Below are positions 48,401 to 62,396 of a DNA stretch of 64,000 nucleotides, piece by piece (position 1 is the first letter of the stretch; each line of letters opens with the position of its first letter). Under the pieces are notes generated by a model that saw only the letters and a program-made list of their open reading frames with translations, was not told the origin of the DNA and made no database searches. The stretch is taken from positions 18,809,450-18,873,449 of the forward strand of contig CM055095.1 in NCBI GenBank assembly GCA_029204225.1, written 5' to 3'. This DNA comes from Diphasiastrum complanatum (lineage: Eukaryota; Streptophyta; Lycopodiopsida; Lycopodiales; Lycopodiaceae). The position numbers and the translations under genes are program-made.

Positions 48401-51400
48401 CAGTCATTGTAATATTTCGATTCTAGACCTAGTAATTTGATAGTAGATTCTTTTGCCAAAGTTTAGAGCGTTTTGTGAGTAACATCAATGCTTGAATTTG
48501 CTAATTAATGTTTGAAAATGTATGAATGAGCGCAAAGTGATTCTTCTACCTTAAATCAGTTGCAAACTCCGTTGTGAAGTGTCTGATTAGTAATACTTTC
48601 GATGATCAGCACAATTTCCCCTGAACGACGCTTACGTCCTTACTAGTTTAGAGCACTATGTTCCGTACAATTTGGAGCATGTAGGTTATATCCATACTGT
48701 TTTCTTCTCCTTTTGACTTCGATTTCACACTCAGATTGTCTACCCATTATTTTGTCTATCTACAAGCAGACAGCTGTTTGGCAGCAATTCATAGTAATCA
48801 AACATAACGGTGCTAGATTAGGACTTTGTTAGACTGAGTTGTTGGCCAGGGTTTTGTTGCATGTTAGTGTATGCTGTATTGCCGTAACTTCTTGTCCCAA
48901 CCATTTGCAGGTGCAGTGTGTATGTATGTTGTTTTCCTGGGGTTTGGTTTATACTCTGGTAAACTGGGATGAAGCATTTGCACACGAGTCAAAGGATTTT
49001 GAATGCAAATGGATGGATCTTGTGTTGAGAGGAGAATGAAGTGAAGAGGTGGTTTCGCTAGCTTGCAGTGGAAGTACTTTGAAAGGTAGAAAACAGAATA
49101 ATTTAGAATAATAGACAAAGGTATGCAATCAAGATTCTAGAAGAGATAAAGGCGTTGTTGTCGGAAAGTAGTAGTAGTAATTGAGTGTTATTCGTACTGT
49201 AGTAGTTTAGATAGGAGATCTTGCTACAGTGTGCTCCTATGTGAAAACTTCCGATTCCAGGCATATTGATTGAGAGTTTACTTTGAAATTACTGCTTAGA
49301 GAGATGTTGCTATCCGTAGTGTTTTGGTTCAATCAGAAATATTACGAGGAGGTGAAGATCTTGGTTCCACCCTTATTCCCTTACTCTAGATTGTTATGCA
49401 GTTGGAGATGGAATGCAGAAATGACTTCTGGAATAAGTGTAAATTTTTTGTTATGCAGTTGGAGATGGAATGCAGGAATGGCTTTTGGAACAAGTGCTGC
49501 GTTTTAGGCTATGTGCTTTCTTTGAGTTCCTTTTAGCAGTCGGTGATCGTCGACGACCTCTCAAACTCTTCTGATGATTTCTACTCTCAAGAAAATTCTT
49601 ATTGGTGTAGAAGCCTACAGCATGTGGTGATTAGGGGTTTCTCATTTTGTATCAAAAGAGATGATAGGCAGTATAACTTTTTCCTATTTAACTTGGCCTA
49701 CTATATAAAATATGACTTTTTCGAGCAATGGTGGAAATGTGAGCTTCCATTGCATTATGACCTGCTTTTGGCTTTTAGAACAAAGCATTTCTTGAGCGTC
49801 ATATGACCTCATGGTACTGGCAGAGTTCAAGATGGCCAATTCGTGATTGTACCAACTTGTTGGTCCACAAATGCCAATGTAAGGTCTCAAATTGCTAATA
49901 GAAGTATAGTTCTCAGAGTTGCCAAACATCATTATCGATTGGGTCGAATCATATGCATATAACAATCATTGTATCACAATATGCACTATTTCCAAGCTGA
50001 TATTACTGAATTCATGCTGTTTTTGAGGCCAATCTGCTTGTAAGCTTGTGATGTTATGATTGGGTACTATCTTGGCCAAATAATTTTTTGTGAAGGTTCA
50101 TCTTCTGGGGAGTTTTCTTTTAGTATTTGTTGAGATTCTTCTTTTTGGCAAATTGCAACGTGCTCCATTAGGAGATCATTTTTGAAATCTTAAATACACC
50201 TAGCAATCTTCGGCCTTTTCAAGGTAATGAATATGTGGATTTGCATGTTGCTGATTAGAAAATTAGTGATAGAGTCATTAATATAGTTGTAAGTAGTCGG
50301 CATGCTCACTCCTCGACTTAGTGTTATCTAATTGGGAGCTTTGTAATTCTTGTAAGCATCTACTTCTTGGAGAAATTTGTCATGCCTATGTCTTGTGTAG
50401 CCCCAAGTTAAAAAAAAAAATCATGACAAGCAAGTTTAGTAGTCGAAATTGTGAAAGGTCTGAAATTCTAAAAGCAAGCAATAACAGTTGGGGTTTCCCA
50501 ATAAACTATACAAGGTGGCACAATGGGATTGGGTAGGGTTAGAATAATTATTGAGAACTTGGAGAAACATACAACCTCCACAATTTAAAAGCCAAGATTG
50601 AAAGATGATGCAAAAAGAATGCAAGGAGCAATCTTTCAAGTCTTTATAGTCTCATGCCTGAATTAATCTAGCTGGCTAGTCTTGGTTTTTGACCTTCACA
50701 GATTGTAATTATTGTCCACACATATGTGCTAAAGCATAATGCCATACTTGTTCATGGAACAAATTGGGATGATATGACAATCATATGTTTCTCACTACAT
50801 ACTCATGGTTCATCCTTATAGAAGATCACCACTATCAATCTTTTCAAATAGTTTTTCAAATATCGTGATGATTTGTTATGGTACTTACATTGTTGCTTAC
50901 AAGTTATAGTTAGTTACAAGTCTCTTCACATTTCTTTTAACCATACCTCTTTTCAGTATGCCCAAATCCTTTAGACGAGTTTCCAATTTCCATGTCCTCT
51001 TTTGTGTGCCATGAGCTTACGAAGTTGCTTTTGCATTAGTTAGAAGTAGCTTAAGTGTTATAGATCATTCTTTTTTATTGTATTGAAAGACTTTTTGAGT
51101 GTATTGGTTCATTCTTGATCTTATTTTAGAAGATTGCTTAAGCATTCTAGATGAGTATTGATGCCATATGAGGCCTTGTGGAATATTTTGTTAACGACGA
51201 GATCTTTTTTATTTCTACGTGTTGTTGTTAAGTTGATATATAGAATGAAGACTTGGACATAATCATTCATGAAAAACCAATCGATACAACTGAAGTGCAA
51301 ACCTGAAAACGTGCTCGAGTATTTTTAATATGATCGAAAGTGCTCGAACAAAGCATAATATCATACTTGGAGTTGCAAATGTCAAGTACATGATTCATGT

Positions 51401-51523
51401 TTTTCTTGTGCACTAAAAATTTACAAGCTAACAATAAAGTGAAAGTTATAGGTATTATCAGTGTGTCAATGATCACGCTAATGTGGATGTACATTTGTGC
51501 ATGTGACATGGTAATTGGCTCTA
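48401..51523. other. Unassigned, possibly intron or non-coding transcript
   Basis: No recognisable coding sequence. It holds a 57-bp tandem duplication at 49391-49504 (TTGTTATGCAGTTGGAGATGG repeated, starts at 49391 and 49448) and short homopolymers. Confidence 0.4.
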
Positions 51524-51720
51524 TCAAGCTTGTCCATGATGGGACTGGCTTTCCCTTGGGAATATCGCTCCTAGAAGTTCTCTAAACTTCTCAAATTTAT
51601 TTTTTACCAAGTCCCTTAGTAAAAAATTTGCAACTTGCTCTTCTATAGGGCAATAGAGAAGCTCAATATTAATATTGAGTTTACACTTTGAAAAAGTATG
51701 CATATTCAACTTATATGTTC
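51524..51720 (-). mobile_element. Copia RNase H C-terminal scrap
   Basis: The minus strand encodes IELLYCPIEEQVANFL followed by KNKFEKFRELLGAI, the standard end of copia pol (compare IEL.YCPTEEQVADI, KFEKFRELLGV). No LTR or other part was recognised. Fossil. Confidence 0.75.
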
Positions 51721-54700
51721 ATTCATGCCTGGATGACCTGCACTAGGAGTTTCATGGTAGTAGCCAATTGTTTTTGGTAGCATACTGAAGTTGGATTTGT
51801 AATCTTTTAAGCAGCAGTAACATTTGTACATTGAAGGTAACCACGAGCCATTGATTTGAATCACTTACTCTAGTTGCTATATGCGGATGCCTTAAATTTT
51901 TTTGCTCACTTTCTTAACATGAAAATCCTCTTGTTGTGCATTCTGGTAGTAAGTCATGCTCAGACTCATGTGACACCTATTACATTCTCCTTGAAGTGAG
52001 AACTAGACCAATGGACAAATCAGACAAGGCAGTTTCCTCAGCTCCATGCAATGCATGGAAAGGGATTTTCCCTTCAAAGATAAATTTTGAAATAATTTTA
52101 GAGAATCAGTGAATGAACTTATTTGAAGAGAGAGAGAGAGAGAGAGAGGCTGCTCCCAAGATTGAATATTCCTTGACCGGGACCATTATTCTTATTTTGT
52201 TCATTGAGCGTTTTTGGTTCTCATGCAAGCTATCCTGCCGATTTTCTCGAGAAGTTTTCAAGTTGGAGTAAATTTGCTCTTGAACAAGAATTTGGCAACT
52301 ATTGACGAATTACTTAAAGGCGGGAGTTTCAGTGATTTTGAGGTCCTTTAAGACTTCAGTGGCAGCCTGGTATATTTGGCATATAATATTTGGTTTGGTA
52401 CAATTTGCCTCCCAATTTCTGGGAATTTGTCTGTTTTGCAGGACATTTGCTCATTGCTCAAAGAAATCACTGTATTTGTTCTATCCTTACTTTGAAGGTT
52501 TTGTCTGCAAGAAGAGAGGTAAAAAGGAAGGTTAAGTCTGATGACTTATTACTTGGAACCTTTTGAATGTAAGGAGTTTCTGCACGCCAGTAGGAGGTCT
52601 TTGCAGCTTGAAATAGAATCATTTCTAGCCGTTTTAGGTGTTGGCGTTGCCATATATTAAGTAGGAATCTGGTTCTTTATGAATTCTACTTATTTTCAGT
52701 GGCTTAACTACTTTGTTCCAGTTTCAACGTCATTTCATCAATACATGATGAAGATTTTCAATGACGTTTCTGGTTTTACAAAAAGTGGCACTTCGCTGGT
52801 TGGTTCAGATGATGAAATTATGTGAACTCTGCTGTGCTTGTTATGAAGTGGAATTCTGCAAAGTGTTGACATCGATTAAAGTTCTCCAAGGAAGGCACCA
52901 ATAACTTGCTGTTTAGATCCAAAAATTCATATTCAAATTCATGTTTATTCTATCTCTGATGTTTGAAGGATTATGAGATACTAGACTTTCTGAAACTGAA
53001 GAGAGTAAGTTTAAATGCAGACTTGTAACCGTACATACTAGACTTGAGCATTGTGGAATTCCATGTATCCACAAAGTGCAAAACAATGGTAGTTATCTGA
53101 ATACCTGTTTTTGAAATTATAAGAAGTCAAGTTCAAAATGCTTGTGACTTCGCCCCAGTGAACAAAACATCCCGGACATTGTACTTGTTCACCCCCTTGC
53201 TGGATGTCAAGCTGGAAAATTAGCCTTTCCGTTTGATTGCGGGCCAATTCCCATTCTCTTCCTGAGCTCTCTAACAATGTGTGGGAAAAGAAAGTTGTCA
53301 GCAATGCACAAATATCAAGCAACATGCAATTCATGCAACTCAGCAAGTTCGAGATATGCAGAGCAGAAGATGCAACTGAATTCAAGAAAGTAAGATGTTA
53401 TTGCAAGCGATATCACATGATTACATGGATGGTTGTGAAAAGAGGAGCCTAAAACAAATGACAGACTAGGATGTGAATCAGAGAGTCTCAAAGTATACAT
53501 TTTCTCTTAAGGTTAATTTGTCCTCAATTCAAAAACCTGTGTACCCTCATCTTTCAAGAAAGCACTGAGATACTATAATTAGTTTTCATGAATTTGTTTC
53601 ATTCACTAAGCTACTTTTTTGTCTTTTCCATTCACATCTGAACCAGGTGCTGCTTGTGTGAAGTGCTGTTGCTGTGACCAATCCGATCCTCCACGTCAAC
53701 CCTTCACTATCTTTTGATTCTTATTCATCCCCCTTTAAAACATTCGCCAACATCGCTCTTCTAGGGCAGTATATTAGTGGTGTTGTGTTGCTGTGTTTTA
53801 TTTATTTGTGAAATATAGATTTTGTAACAGAGCAATACACCTCTAGTTATCTGTGCTTATTGCAATTGCTTCTTTGTGATTCATTCCAACTCAATTGCCA
53901 GCCTCTTAACTACAATTCTTCTCAAACTTTAGCACATTCTATGCGTGCAATAGAACTTCTTCTGTGTCTGAAAGGGTTTTGCCTGCAGTAATAGTGTTTC
54001 TATGAACTGTGATTCGTTGGCAAAGGAATCATAATTTGTCAATTTATCGTTCGGTTCCAATTCAAATTGGAGAGAATTGGACCCACCCCTGACTGTGCAA
54101 ATCATCATGGATAAATCATAAATTACAATGTTAAGGGGAATGTTGGAACATGGAATCTAGTTTGTGAAGTGCAGTTGTGATTATGTGAACATTATAGGCT
54201 TCAGCTTTCTACAAGCAACAATGACTTTGAAATGTATGTATTCATTAGCGACTTAATATCTGTTTTATTTTGGAAACATTGTAGGCATTATACATATTAT
54301 TAAATAAGAGATGTTTTAGCATTATATATAAAAGATTCTTCAAAATTTTGCCCCAGGAGAACTTATTGTACAGTTATATCTAAATGGTGTAGCTAAGCAA
54401 GCTAAAGATTAATTAACTCGTGAAATTATATTAAAGATATAAATAAAATCTTTTATGCATACAAGCTTTCGCAGTGGATTTTCTTAGGGTTTTATATGTT
54501 TGTGCTAGAAGAAGCTATGGAAGGACTACCTTGAAGGTCGAAATAACCCCTTGAAATCCTCACAACACATATTTAAGCTCTTGTAAGTCATAAGGTTATG
54601 GATTCTGGTTTTACTCCTCTTTATCACAAAGGAATCAAATATCATCTTGCCATTTCAACTTTGGCCTAGCCCATCTTCTCGTTTTTGATTCAAATAATGT

Positions 54701-55843
54701 GATCTTGGTTGTTTCCTTGATTGTCGTTGTAATATGGTGTTGTGCTGGACCTTGTATTGTTGGATTCATCCATTGCTTGTAATATTACATTGGTGTCTTC
54801 AATGTATCTTTGCACATTCTTTGGTTGAATTTATTTTTTTAAGAACTTGAAATCTTGGTTGCATCTCAACCATTCATGTCGCCCATTCTTCCAATTTTTT
54901 ATGTCAAGGCACCACCTGCTACTAACTCTTTGAGAAAGTGGACGATTTTGAATTGCCCTTTTTAAAAACATTCACCTTGCATCTATTTGTACGTTCAAGA
55001 TAGCTTATCACTCTTGCAATCACTTCGGTCTTAAAGTAAATAGAATGTTTTCAATGAAGAGAATGAGATAAGGTGTTTGCTTGAATCTCGTGCATGTAGT
55101 CGAAAATCTTTTGAACTTCTTCCTACTGAAATTTTTTAATACATCCTCCTTCAACATAGCATCTAGAAGAGTTGGCCTTTGACTAGTTTTTTTAAAAGTC
55201 TCTTGTTTTTATGCCATCTATGCAAATCCAATTTTTGACAAGAAATGTCCATAAGAAAGTAGGATTTGAAACCTGCCCCCCTTCAAGTTTGTTCTTGAGC
55301 CTTGCTCCAACATTTGAAAGGGTAATTTGGAATGCTTTCAAGTTGACTCTTGACTTTTGATATTTGTTTCAAATTCCAAATTCTAATTCTTTCTGAAAAT
55401 GATTTGTAATTTGAGAATTTGTAAGTTGCTTGAGTGACCTTGAGTCTTAAGTCCTTACCCATCGTACACTTCTAACAGTGCAAGTTTGTGTACATGCTCA
55501 TCATGGAAGGTGCATGATAGCCTGAGGCAGATGGTGGTTTCAAACCACCGACATATTTGAAGAAAATCATGAGGGCCCAAGTCTTAAAAGTTTAATGTGC
55601 TATCATATTCATTTTGGTTTGAGGCACGTGCTGTTGTCACTCGGCTACAACCCATTTACATTGTCTTTTCTCCTCATGAATAGAGAGGGCTCCACTTTGT
55701 GCCTTGTATGTAGTTCATGACAGATTGGGGAAGCTAGCATTAGCAATTTAGTTTGGGGAGGTGCATTCACTAAGACTTAAGCAATTACAATTTGCAAATT
55801 GCAACTGTGGCATTTCGATTTTGATTGGTAATTGGAATCTATA
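51721..55843. other. Unassigned stretch
   Basis: No supported gene, RNA or complete element. A short (AG)n lies at about 52129-52148. Confidence 0.4.
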
Positions 55844-55851
55844 GTTAGATG

Positions 55852-56669
55852 CATAGTTGCAGCGAATCTCGATTCGCTGGGTCTGTGATTCGCGGGTCGC
55901 GATTCTGCGAATCGTGATTCGCGACCCAAAATTGCAAAAAAAAAAAAAATTTTTTTTTTTTTTGGAAAAATAGCTTATTGCTGAAATTTTTTTAGGGGAT
56001 CAATGGTCAAACCAGCATTTTGCCTCTCATAAGTGTAGTAGATGAGGCACAAACAGATCTTATTTTCAGTAGCTATCCAGTTGTCATTTGCTCTGTTTTT
56101 CAGTAAATGTTAATGCTACAGTTTGGACTATCAATTGTATGGATGATGATCACTTTTGCAATTGGTTCACTGGAGATGTGAGTGCAATGTACATACAGTT
56201 GGGGGCATAAATATTGGGCCCTTCTCGGCGTGCATTTGGACCCCATTTTTATCTACAGGGGGGTGGTGGCATTTTTATCTACAGTGTCTATATAGCAAGA
56301 AGCTCTAGGGGGTTCGGGGGGCAGTAGCCCCCTGGTGGGGGGTTTGGGGGGCAACGCCCCCCAACGGTGGGGTCCGGGGGCTGCCGGTAGACCCCGGCCC
56401 CGACGGTAAGGCCTCTTCATGATTTGGCCTTCCAACTCCCCGAGTGAAAACACACTTTTGGGTGTTTCGCACCCGAAACAGTCGACAAACTACACAATCA
56501 TAATCCCCTCGATCAGAGCTTTCATCTGATACCCATATTGCCTAAAAAAAAATTCAAAAAAAAAAAAAATCGATTCTACACGATTCTGGGAAAATCCCGA
56601 ATCGCAAATCGGAATCGCGATTCTGATCGCGATTCTGAATCGCGATTCGAGAATCGCGCTGCAACTATG
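55852..56669. mobile_element. hAT-like MITE with GC-rich core (818 bp)
   Basis: Perfect 13-bp terminal inverted repeats CATAGTTGCAGCG are flanked by an exact 8-bp duplication GTTAGATG at 55844-55851 and 56670-56677. Subterminal DNA is packed with GCGATTC/GAATCGC motifs in both orientations. The core at about 56306-56400 is very G-rich, with runs such as GGGGTTCGGGGGGCAG. There is no transposase. The 8-bp duplication supports hAT; the terminal CATAG is not the usual CAGNG, so the family call is moderate. It sits in what looks like an intron of the hAT transposase relic. Confidence 0.85.
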
Positions 56670-56819
56670 GTTAGATGTTTTAAGCTTGAACTTTGAAGAT
56701 TTAAGAACCCTAAATTCTCGATGTTGAATGCTCATTGCTCATTAAGCATTTGCTATAGTCTATAATCTATTAGACTATTTACAAACTTGAATCTTGAAGC
56801 TTAAGTTTGGACTTTCACA

Positions 56820-57092
56820 GACTAGAAGAAATCAAGTCAAAGTGGCAAGACGTATGGCAGTGATTCCATCAAACTTTATACGCCATGGCTTGCATACTCC
56901 ATCCTTTGTGGTAGAGTGAGACGCAATTTCATGACCAAGAACTCAGAGAGGGTTGGAACACCTACATTAGAATGGTCTATCCTGATTCTACAACACAAAT
57001 GCACTCGATGATGACCTGTTTAGCAGTCAGCTCCTTGAGTTTGGATCGGATGCAGCCTAGTTGAGGTAAGGCCTGTTACATCTACTGATATG
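56820..57092 (+). pseudogene. hAT transposase relic, left part
   Basis: After a possible acceptor (GGACTTTCACAG, about 56820) a coding-like but decayed stretch leads up to the copia insertion. It is assigned to the hAT gene because the dimerisation domain resumes directly on the other side of the insertion, at 62803. The protein match in this part is weak and there are in-frame stops. Confidence 0.35.
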
Positions 57093-58129
57093 TGACAAAT
57101 TCCAAGGCCTAGCTATGGAGTATCATAACAACATAGTAAGCACACTATGAAAGCTTGAAAAAACCAACTATGGAGTAGAACACAAAAGCAGGAGAGAGAG
57201 GACTTCAAAGCTCACACAACTTGAATGATTATTCAAAGAGTAGTAGGGCGTGGAAACCCCTCCAAACTTTGGGCTACATTTAGCATGTAATGTATAGATG
57301 TTAGAGCCTTTACTCCCTGTCTCGGTTATTTACAGTTTTCAAAGACACATGTACGTTTGTAAGTAATTTGTAAATAAACTGTAATTAGTTGGCATTGGAC
57401 CTTAGAGAGTCATACTTACTTTGGCGTGGGGTACTGGGTCATTTATTAGGAGTGGTTGGACTGACCTCCTAAAAAGTAGGAGAGTTGACTAGTTAGTGGG
57501 ACACGTGTCATATTCTCACCGAGTCAGTTGGTCCAGTGAATGAGTGACACATGTTAGAGTTGACCGGTCAAACATGACACGTGTCACATGCTCACTGGGA
57601 CACTTGGTCCAGTGTATGAGTGTCACATGTTAGCTTACTCACTTGCCTATGTGTCAGGGTACTGCCAAGTGGCAAGTGTCGATTGTGCATGGAATTGGCC
57701 ATGTGTCGACGTTAGGAAAGGTCAGGGTTAAGGGGTGCTTGAGGATTGTGCAGAAGGAGCCTAGAGAGAGGCATTTCTCATCATAATCTAGGCAGCAAAG
57801 GTTGGGAGGAGACAAGGCAGCCAGCTCTAGCATGTTTCGTGTGCTCTGATGTTTGTACATGCAGGGAAATCGATAGGGATCGACATTGCTGATTGCTGCG
57901 CACGGGATAAGCTAGGTTTTAAGTGAAGTTTCTCTGACAATAGAGGTGGTGTCTTACTGATTCTAGCTCTAGAACCCACATGGGTCCTCAACCTACTTGT
58001 TATTACTTGCCTAATTAGCACAAGTGGGGTGTACTATGTACATAAATGTTTTACCCCCATGTCTTATGCACAACTTACAAGTTACAAGTATACAAGCCTT
58101 AAGGGGCAAAATAGGCATTTATTTCAACA
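57093..58129 (-). repeat. Copia D 3' LTR, interrupted by a solo LTR
   Basis: Matches 62409-62799 on both sides (57093-57298 and 57945-58129). The gap is an inserted solo LTR. Confidence 0.92.
57299..57939. mobile_element. Solo LTR inserted in the copia D 3' LTR
   Basis: 641 bp starting TGTTAGAGCC and ending CTCTGACA, flanked by an exact 5-bp duplication ATAGA (57294-57298, 57940-57944). No internal region is present. A two-copy 75-bp tandem repeat with GACACGTGTCA lies at 57483-57632. It inserted after copia D, so it is among the youngest events here. The family is not determined. Confidence 0.88.
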
Positions 58130-61100
58130 AACTTTTCGTTGGTATCACAGTACTCGAGCTGAATTTTTCCGCTTTGTATCTTCTCTCGTAAGAAGTGCTA
58201 ATCCACCTTACTATGCTTCGTACGAGCATGGTACACAAGATTTTTGGCAAGCTGGATGCAACTCTGGCTGTCACACTGAAGAATAGTAGGACCATCTTTG
58301 GAATCTGCACCTCCCCAAGAAGTCTCCTGAGCCATATTGCCTCGCAGGTAGCTTTTGCCGCTGCCCTGTACTCAGCCTCTGTCGATGATAAAGTAACTGT
58401 GGGCTGAGAAATGGCCCCTGAACCAAGGTTGAAAGTGTAACCTGTGGTCGACTTTCGATCATCCCTATCACCAACCCAATCCGAATCGGTAAAGCCTCCA
58501 AGCTGAAGCTTTCCGTCATCTGTGTACTCAATCCCATAGCTGGTTGTCCCTTTAACATACCTCAAAACCCTCTTGGCTGCTTTCCAATGTGCTTCAGTTG
58601 GAGAACTCATGAATTGGCTTGCTACACCAACCGCCTAGGAAATGTCTGGTCTCGTAATGGTGAGATAAATCAGGCTACCCACAAGCTGCCTATAAAGAGT
58701 CTCGTCCACAAAAGGAGTGCCATCATCTCTAGATGGCTTACTGTTGGTATCAATGGGCGTGGAAACGGGTTTGCAATCCTGCATGTTGAACCTGTTCAAG
58801 ACTTCACATGCATAGTTAGCTTGGAATTAAACACACAGTTTTCCTTTTTCCAAACCTCCAAGCCAAGACAATAGTGGATTAAACCCAAATCCTTCATCCT
58901 GAACTCATTTGATAAATGAGCCTTCACCTTTTCAATAAGCTACCCATTGTTACCCATGATGACCAAGTCATCCACATAGAGAACTATCAAAACAATGTTC
59001 CCATCTTCCTCCTTCACGAACAGGTTGCAATCTAACTGACTCTTTATGAATTGCTCCTTGGCAAAATAATCGTCAATACGACTATACTAGGCCCTGGGTG
59101 CCTGCTTCAAACCATATAGGGCCTTCTTAAGCCTGCATACCATAGTTTCCTTGCCCTTAGCCTCAAAACCTTGTGGCTGTTCCATGTAGACTTCTTCAGC
59201 CAACTGTCCATTAAGAAAAGCACTCTTCATGTCCATTTGATGGACCTCCCAACCAAAAAATGCAGCCAATGCTAAAACCAACCTGATAGACGTCATTTTA
59301 GCTACCGGTGCAAACGTCTCATCATAGTCCAAGCCCTCCTTCTGTGCGTAGCCTTTAGCAACCAGCCTTGCCTTATGCTTTTCGATGCTCCCATCTGATT
59401 TGTATTTGGTCCTGTAGACCCACTTACAGCCAATAGGACGCTTCCCTTTTGGTAACTTCACCAAATCCCATGTATCATTCTTGAGAATGGAGTTGTACTC
59501 CTCTTGCATAGCATGTTGCCATACCTTCTCATTTGTTGCCTCAACTAATGTATGCGGATCTTGTGAATCCAAAATAGTAGTCATAAGTGCATAGTTTGTC
59601 TCCTGGTGTTCATGCTGCTGGGCTTGCCTTTGAGACCTCCTAGCCCCTGGATTGCTGCTCTCTCCCTCATCCAATATCAAACCATCCTGCACAGTTTGCC
59701 AATACCACTTGGGAAACTTCTTCCTTGCAATTGGTGATGAAGACGGTGAATAGGACTCAACAAATTTGCCCCTTTCCTTCCGCTTCCTAGCCTTCTCGGA
59801 TTCTTCCTCTTGATCACTCATATGATCATCTTGAGCCCCAATATATGGATGTGGATCATCAAGTATTGGCACAAATTCACTTGTACCATCCTCCATCTCA
59901 AGTTCCTCTATAGGAGGCGTTTGATCTTCTTCAAAGATCACATCTCGACTTACGATCCTCTTCTTGCTAGTAAGATTGTAAAGTCGGTAAGCTTTGCTTT
60001 CTTCACTGTATCCCAAGAAAATACACTTTGCTGATTTTGCATCCAGCTTCTTCTTGTTATCCTTGGGAATATGGGCATAGGCCGTACAACCAAACACTCG
60101 CAAAGCACCCACCTTGGGCTTAATGCCGCTAAATGCCTCTTCTGGAGTCTTGCCTTCCACATCTTTTGTTGGACTTCTATTCAACAGAAACACTGCTGTG
60201 TGCATTGCTTCGCCCCAAAAAGAGTTGGGCAACCCCTTTGCCTTGAGCATGCACCTTGCACACTCCACAATAGTTCGGTTCTTTCTCTCTGCTACGCCGT
60301 TTTGCTGAGGGGTATGAGGAGCTGTAAGCTGCCTTTTGATCCCATTGGCCTTGCAGAATTCCACAAATTCTGTCTTAATGAACTCTCCACCACCGTCTGA
60401 CCTGAGCATCTTTATCTTCTTTCCTGAATGTTCTTCTACCAAAGCTTTGAAATGCAGGAAGTACTTGAATGCTTCAGATTTTAACTTCAAGAAATAAATC
60501 CAAATCTTGCGTGAGAAGTCATCAATAAAGGTCATAAAGTAATATGCCCCCCCTGCAGATTTGGTTTGGGTTGGCAACCACAAATCTAAATGTACCAAGT
60601 CAAGTATGACTGCTGCCCTAGTGGTGCTCTCCTTGGGAAACTTCTGTCTTTGTTGTTTTCCCATAGCGCAAGCCTCGCAAACTGAAGAGCTTGGCTTAAC
60701 AGCTGGAAGCCCCTCCACCATATGATGCTGGTTCAACACCTGCATGCTTTGGTAGCCGAGATGTCCATACCTCTCATGCCACAATCTATCCACATCACTT
60801 CCTTTTGCTGTATAAGCATGCTGACTAGGGATAGAAGTGTACAACCTGTATAGATTATCTTCCTGCAATCCTTTGGCCACAACCTTCATATTATCACTCA
60901 AGTCCAACACAAGACAAGAAGTAGCATCAAAATCTACTTTCATATTTTGTTGAGTGATAGCTCCTACTGAAAGAAGATTTTTAGCAAGTCCTGGCACATA
61001 TAAGACATTCTTAATGACTTTGACTTCTCCTGATGGAAGCTTTACAGGTACTGTGCCCTTTCCCTTGACCTTGTGTGTTGAGTTGTCACCTAGGCACACC

Positions 61101-62396
61101 TCTTGTCCATCACAAATCCCCACAAAGGCATCAAACCAATCCCTATGAGGGGTCATGTGCTTTGAAGCACCTGAGTCAATGTACCAACCACCTGTTGTAG
61201 CTTGTGAGGCCAATGCAACAGAGAATAACTCAGCTTGCCTTATGTCACTCTGCTCCTCTCTTGCAACACTCTCAACAACATTTCCTCCCTGCTTCTTTGT
61301 GCCCTTCTTTTGCTCTGCAAGCTTCTTCCTGCACTCAAAAGCAAAGTGTCCATATTTACCACAGTAATTGCAATTCCCCTTCCTTCGATTTCTTCTTAGA
61401 AGCAAAGGCATGCTCCTGGAAATCTTCCCTCTTGGAGAGATTAACTCTCCTCATCTCCTCCTGTAACAAGAGACCATAGACTTCTTCATAGGTAGGGATC
61501 TTCTATCTCACAGATATCATCATCACAAAGTTCTGATAAGCATATGACAAGCTATTCAGAACTATTGGCACCAAGTCTTTGTCAGCAATAGACTCTCCAA
61601 GTACAGAAAGCTGATATCTAATATCCTGAATCTTAGTAAGATGATCAGTAACTGTCTCCCCTGTCTCCATTATGAGAGTATACAACTTGTTCTTCAAGTA
61701 GAGAAACCTAGTTGTACTTGCTATCTCATACAATGCACAAAGAATGTGCCATGCATCCACAGGCCCTTTGGCTGACCTGATTAGAGGAATGACATTATCA
61801 CTCACTGACATGTTGATGATCCTGTGTGCCTTTTCCATCAGATGTTGGAACAGGCTCCTCACCTGTCACAAGCTTCCAACATTCTTTGTCTTCAAGAATG
61901 TTCTTGATCTTGAATTTCCATATGCTAAGGTTAGTGCCATCAAGCCGGCTGGCTTCACTCAGCATGCTCTCTGCAAGACTAGACATAGCTGGATAGAAAT
62001 AAAACACAAAAGGCAAATTGGGGTTTTCACCCAACTAGGGTATGTAGCCACTTGCTCAATAACCGTCAGCTTCTGGATTTGAAACTATCCCCCTGTATGG
62101 TTATCCTAGCCCTTGTCCAAGATCCACTCAGAACTTTCACTGAAGTCCCCACTGTAGAAAGCCCCCTCCTACAGTCCTGGCTGTCCAAAAAGACTCAAAA
62201 TTTTTTCTCCTAAATTAGAAACTTTTTGGCTCCCTGTACTCCCCTTGCCAACAGTACTCCAACCATGCAGATAGCACAGAGATCAGATGCCCCTACAAAA
62301 AGTGCTCCCTCCTCAAAGGTAAGCTGCTCTCCAGGAATGGCAGGAATTTGATCAAAACAGGTCCAAGCTTTCACCACACCACATGCAACATAACCT

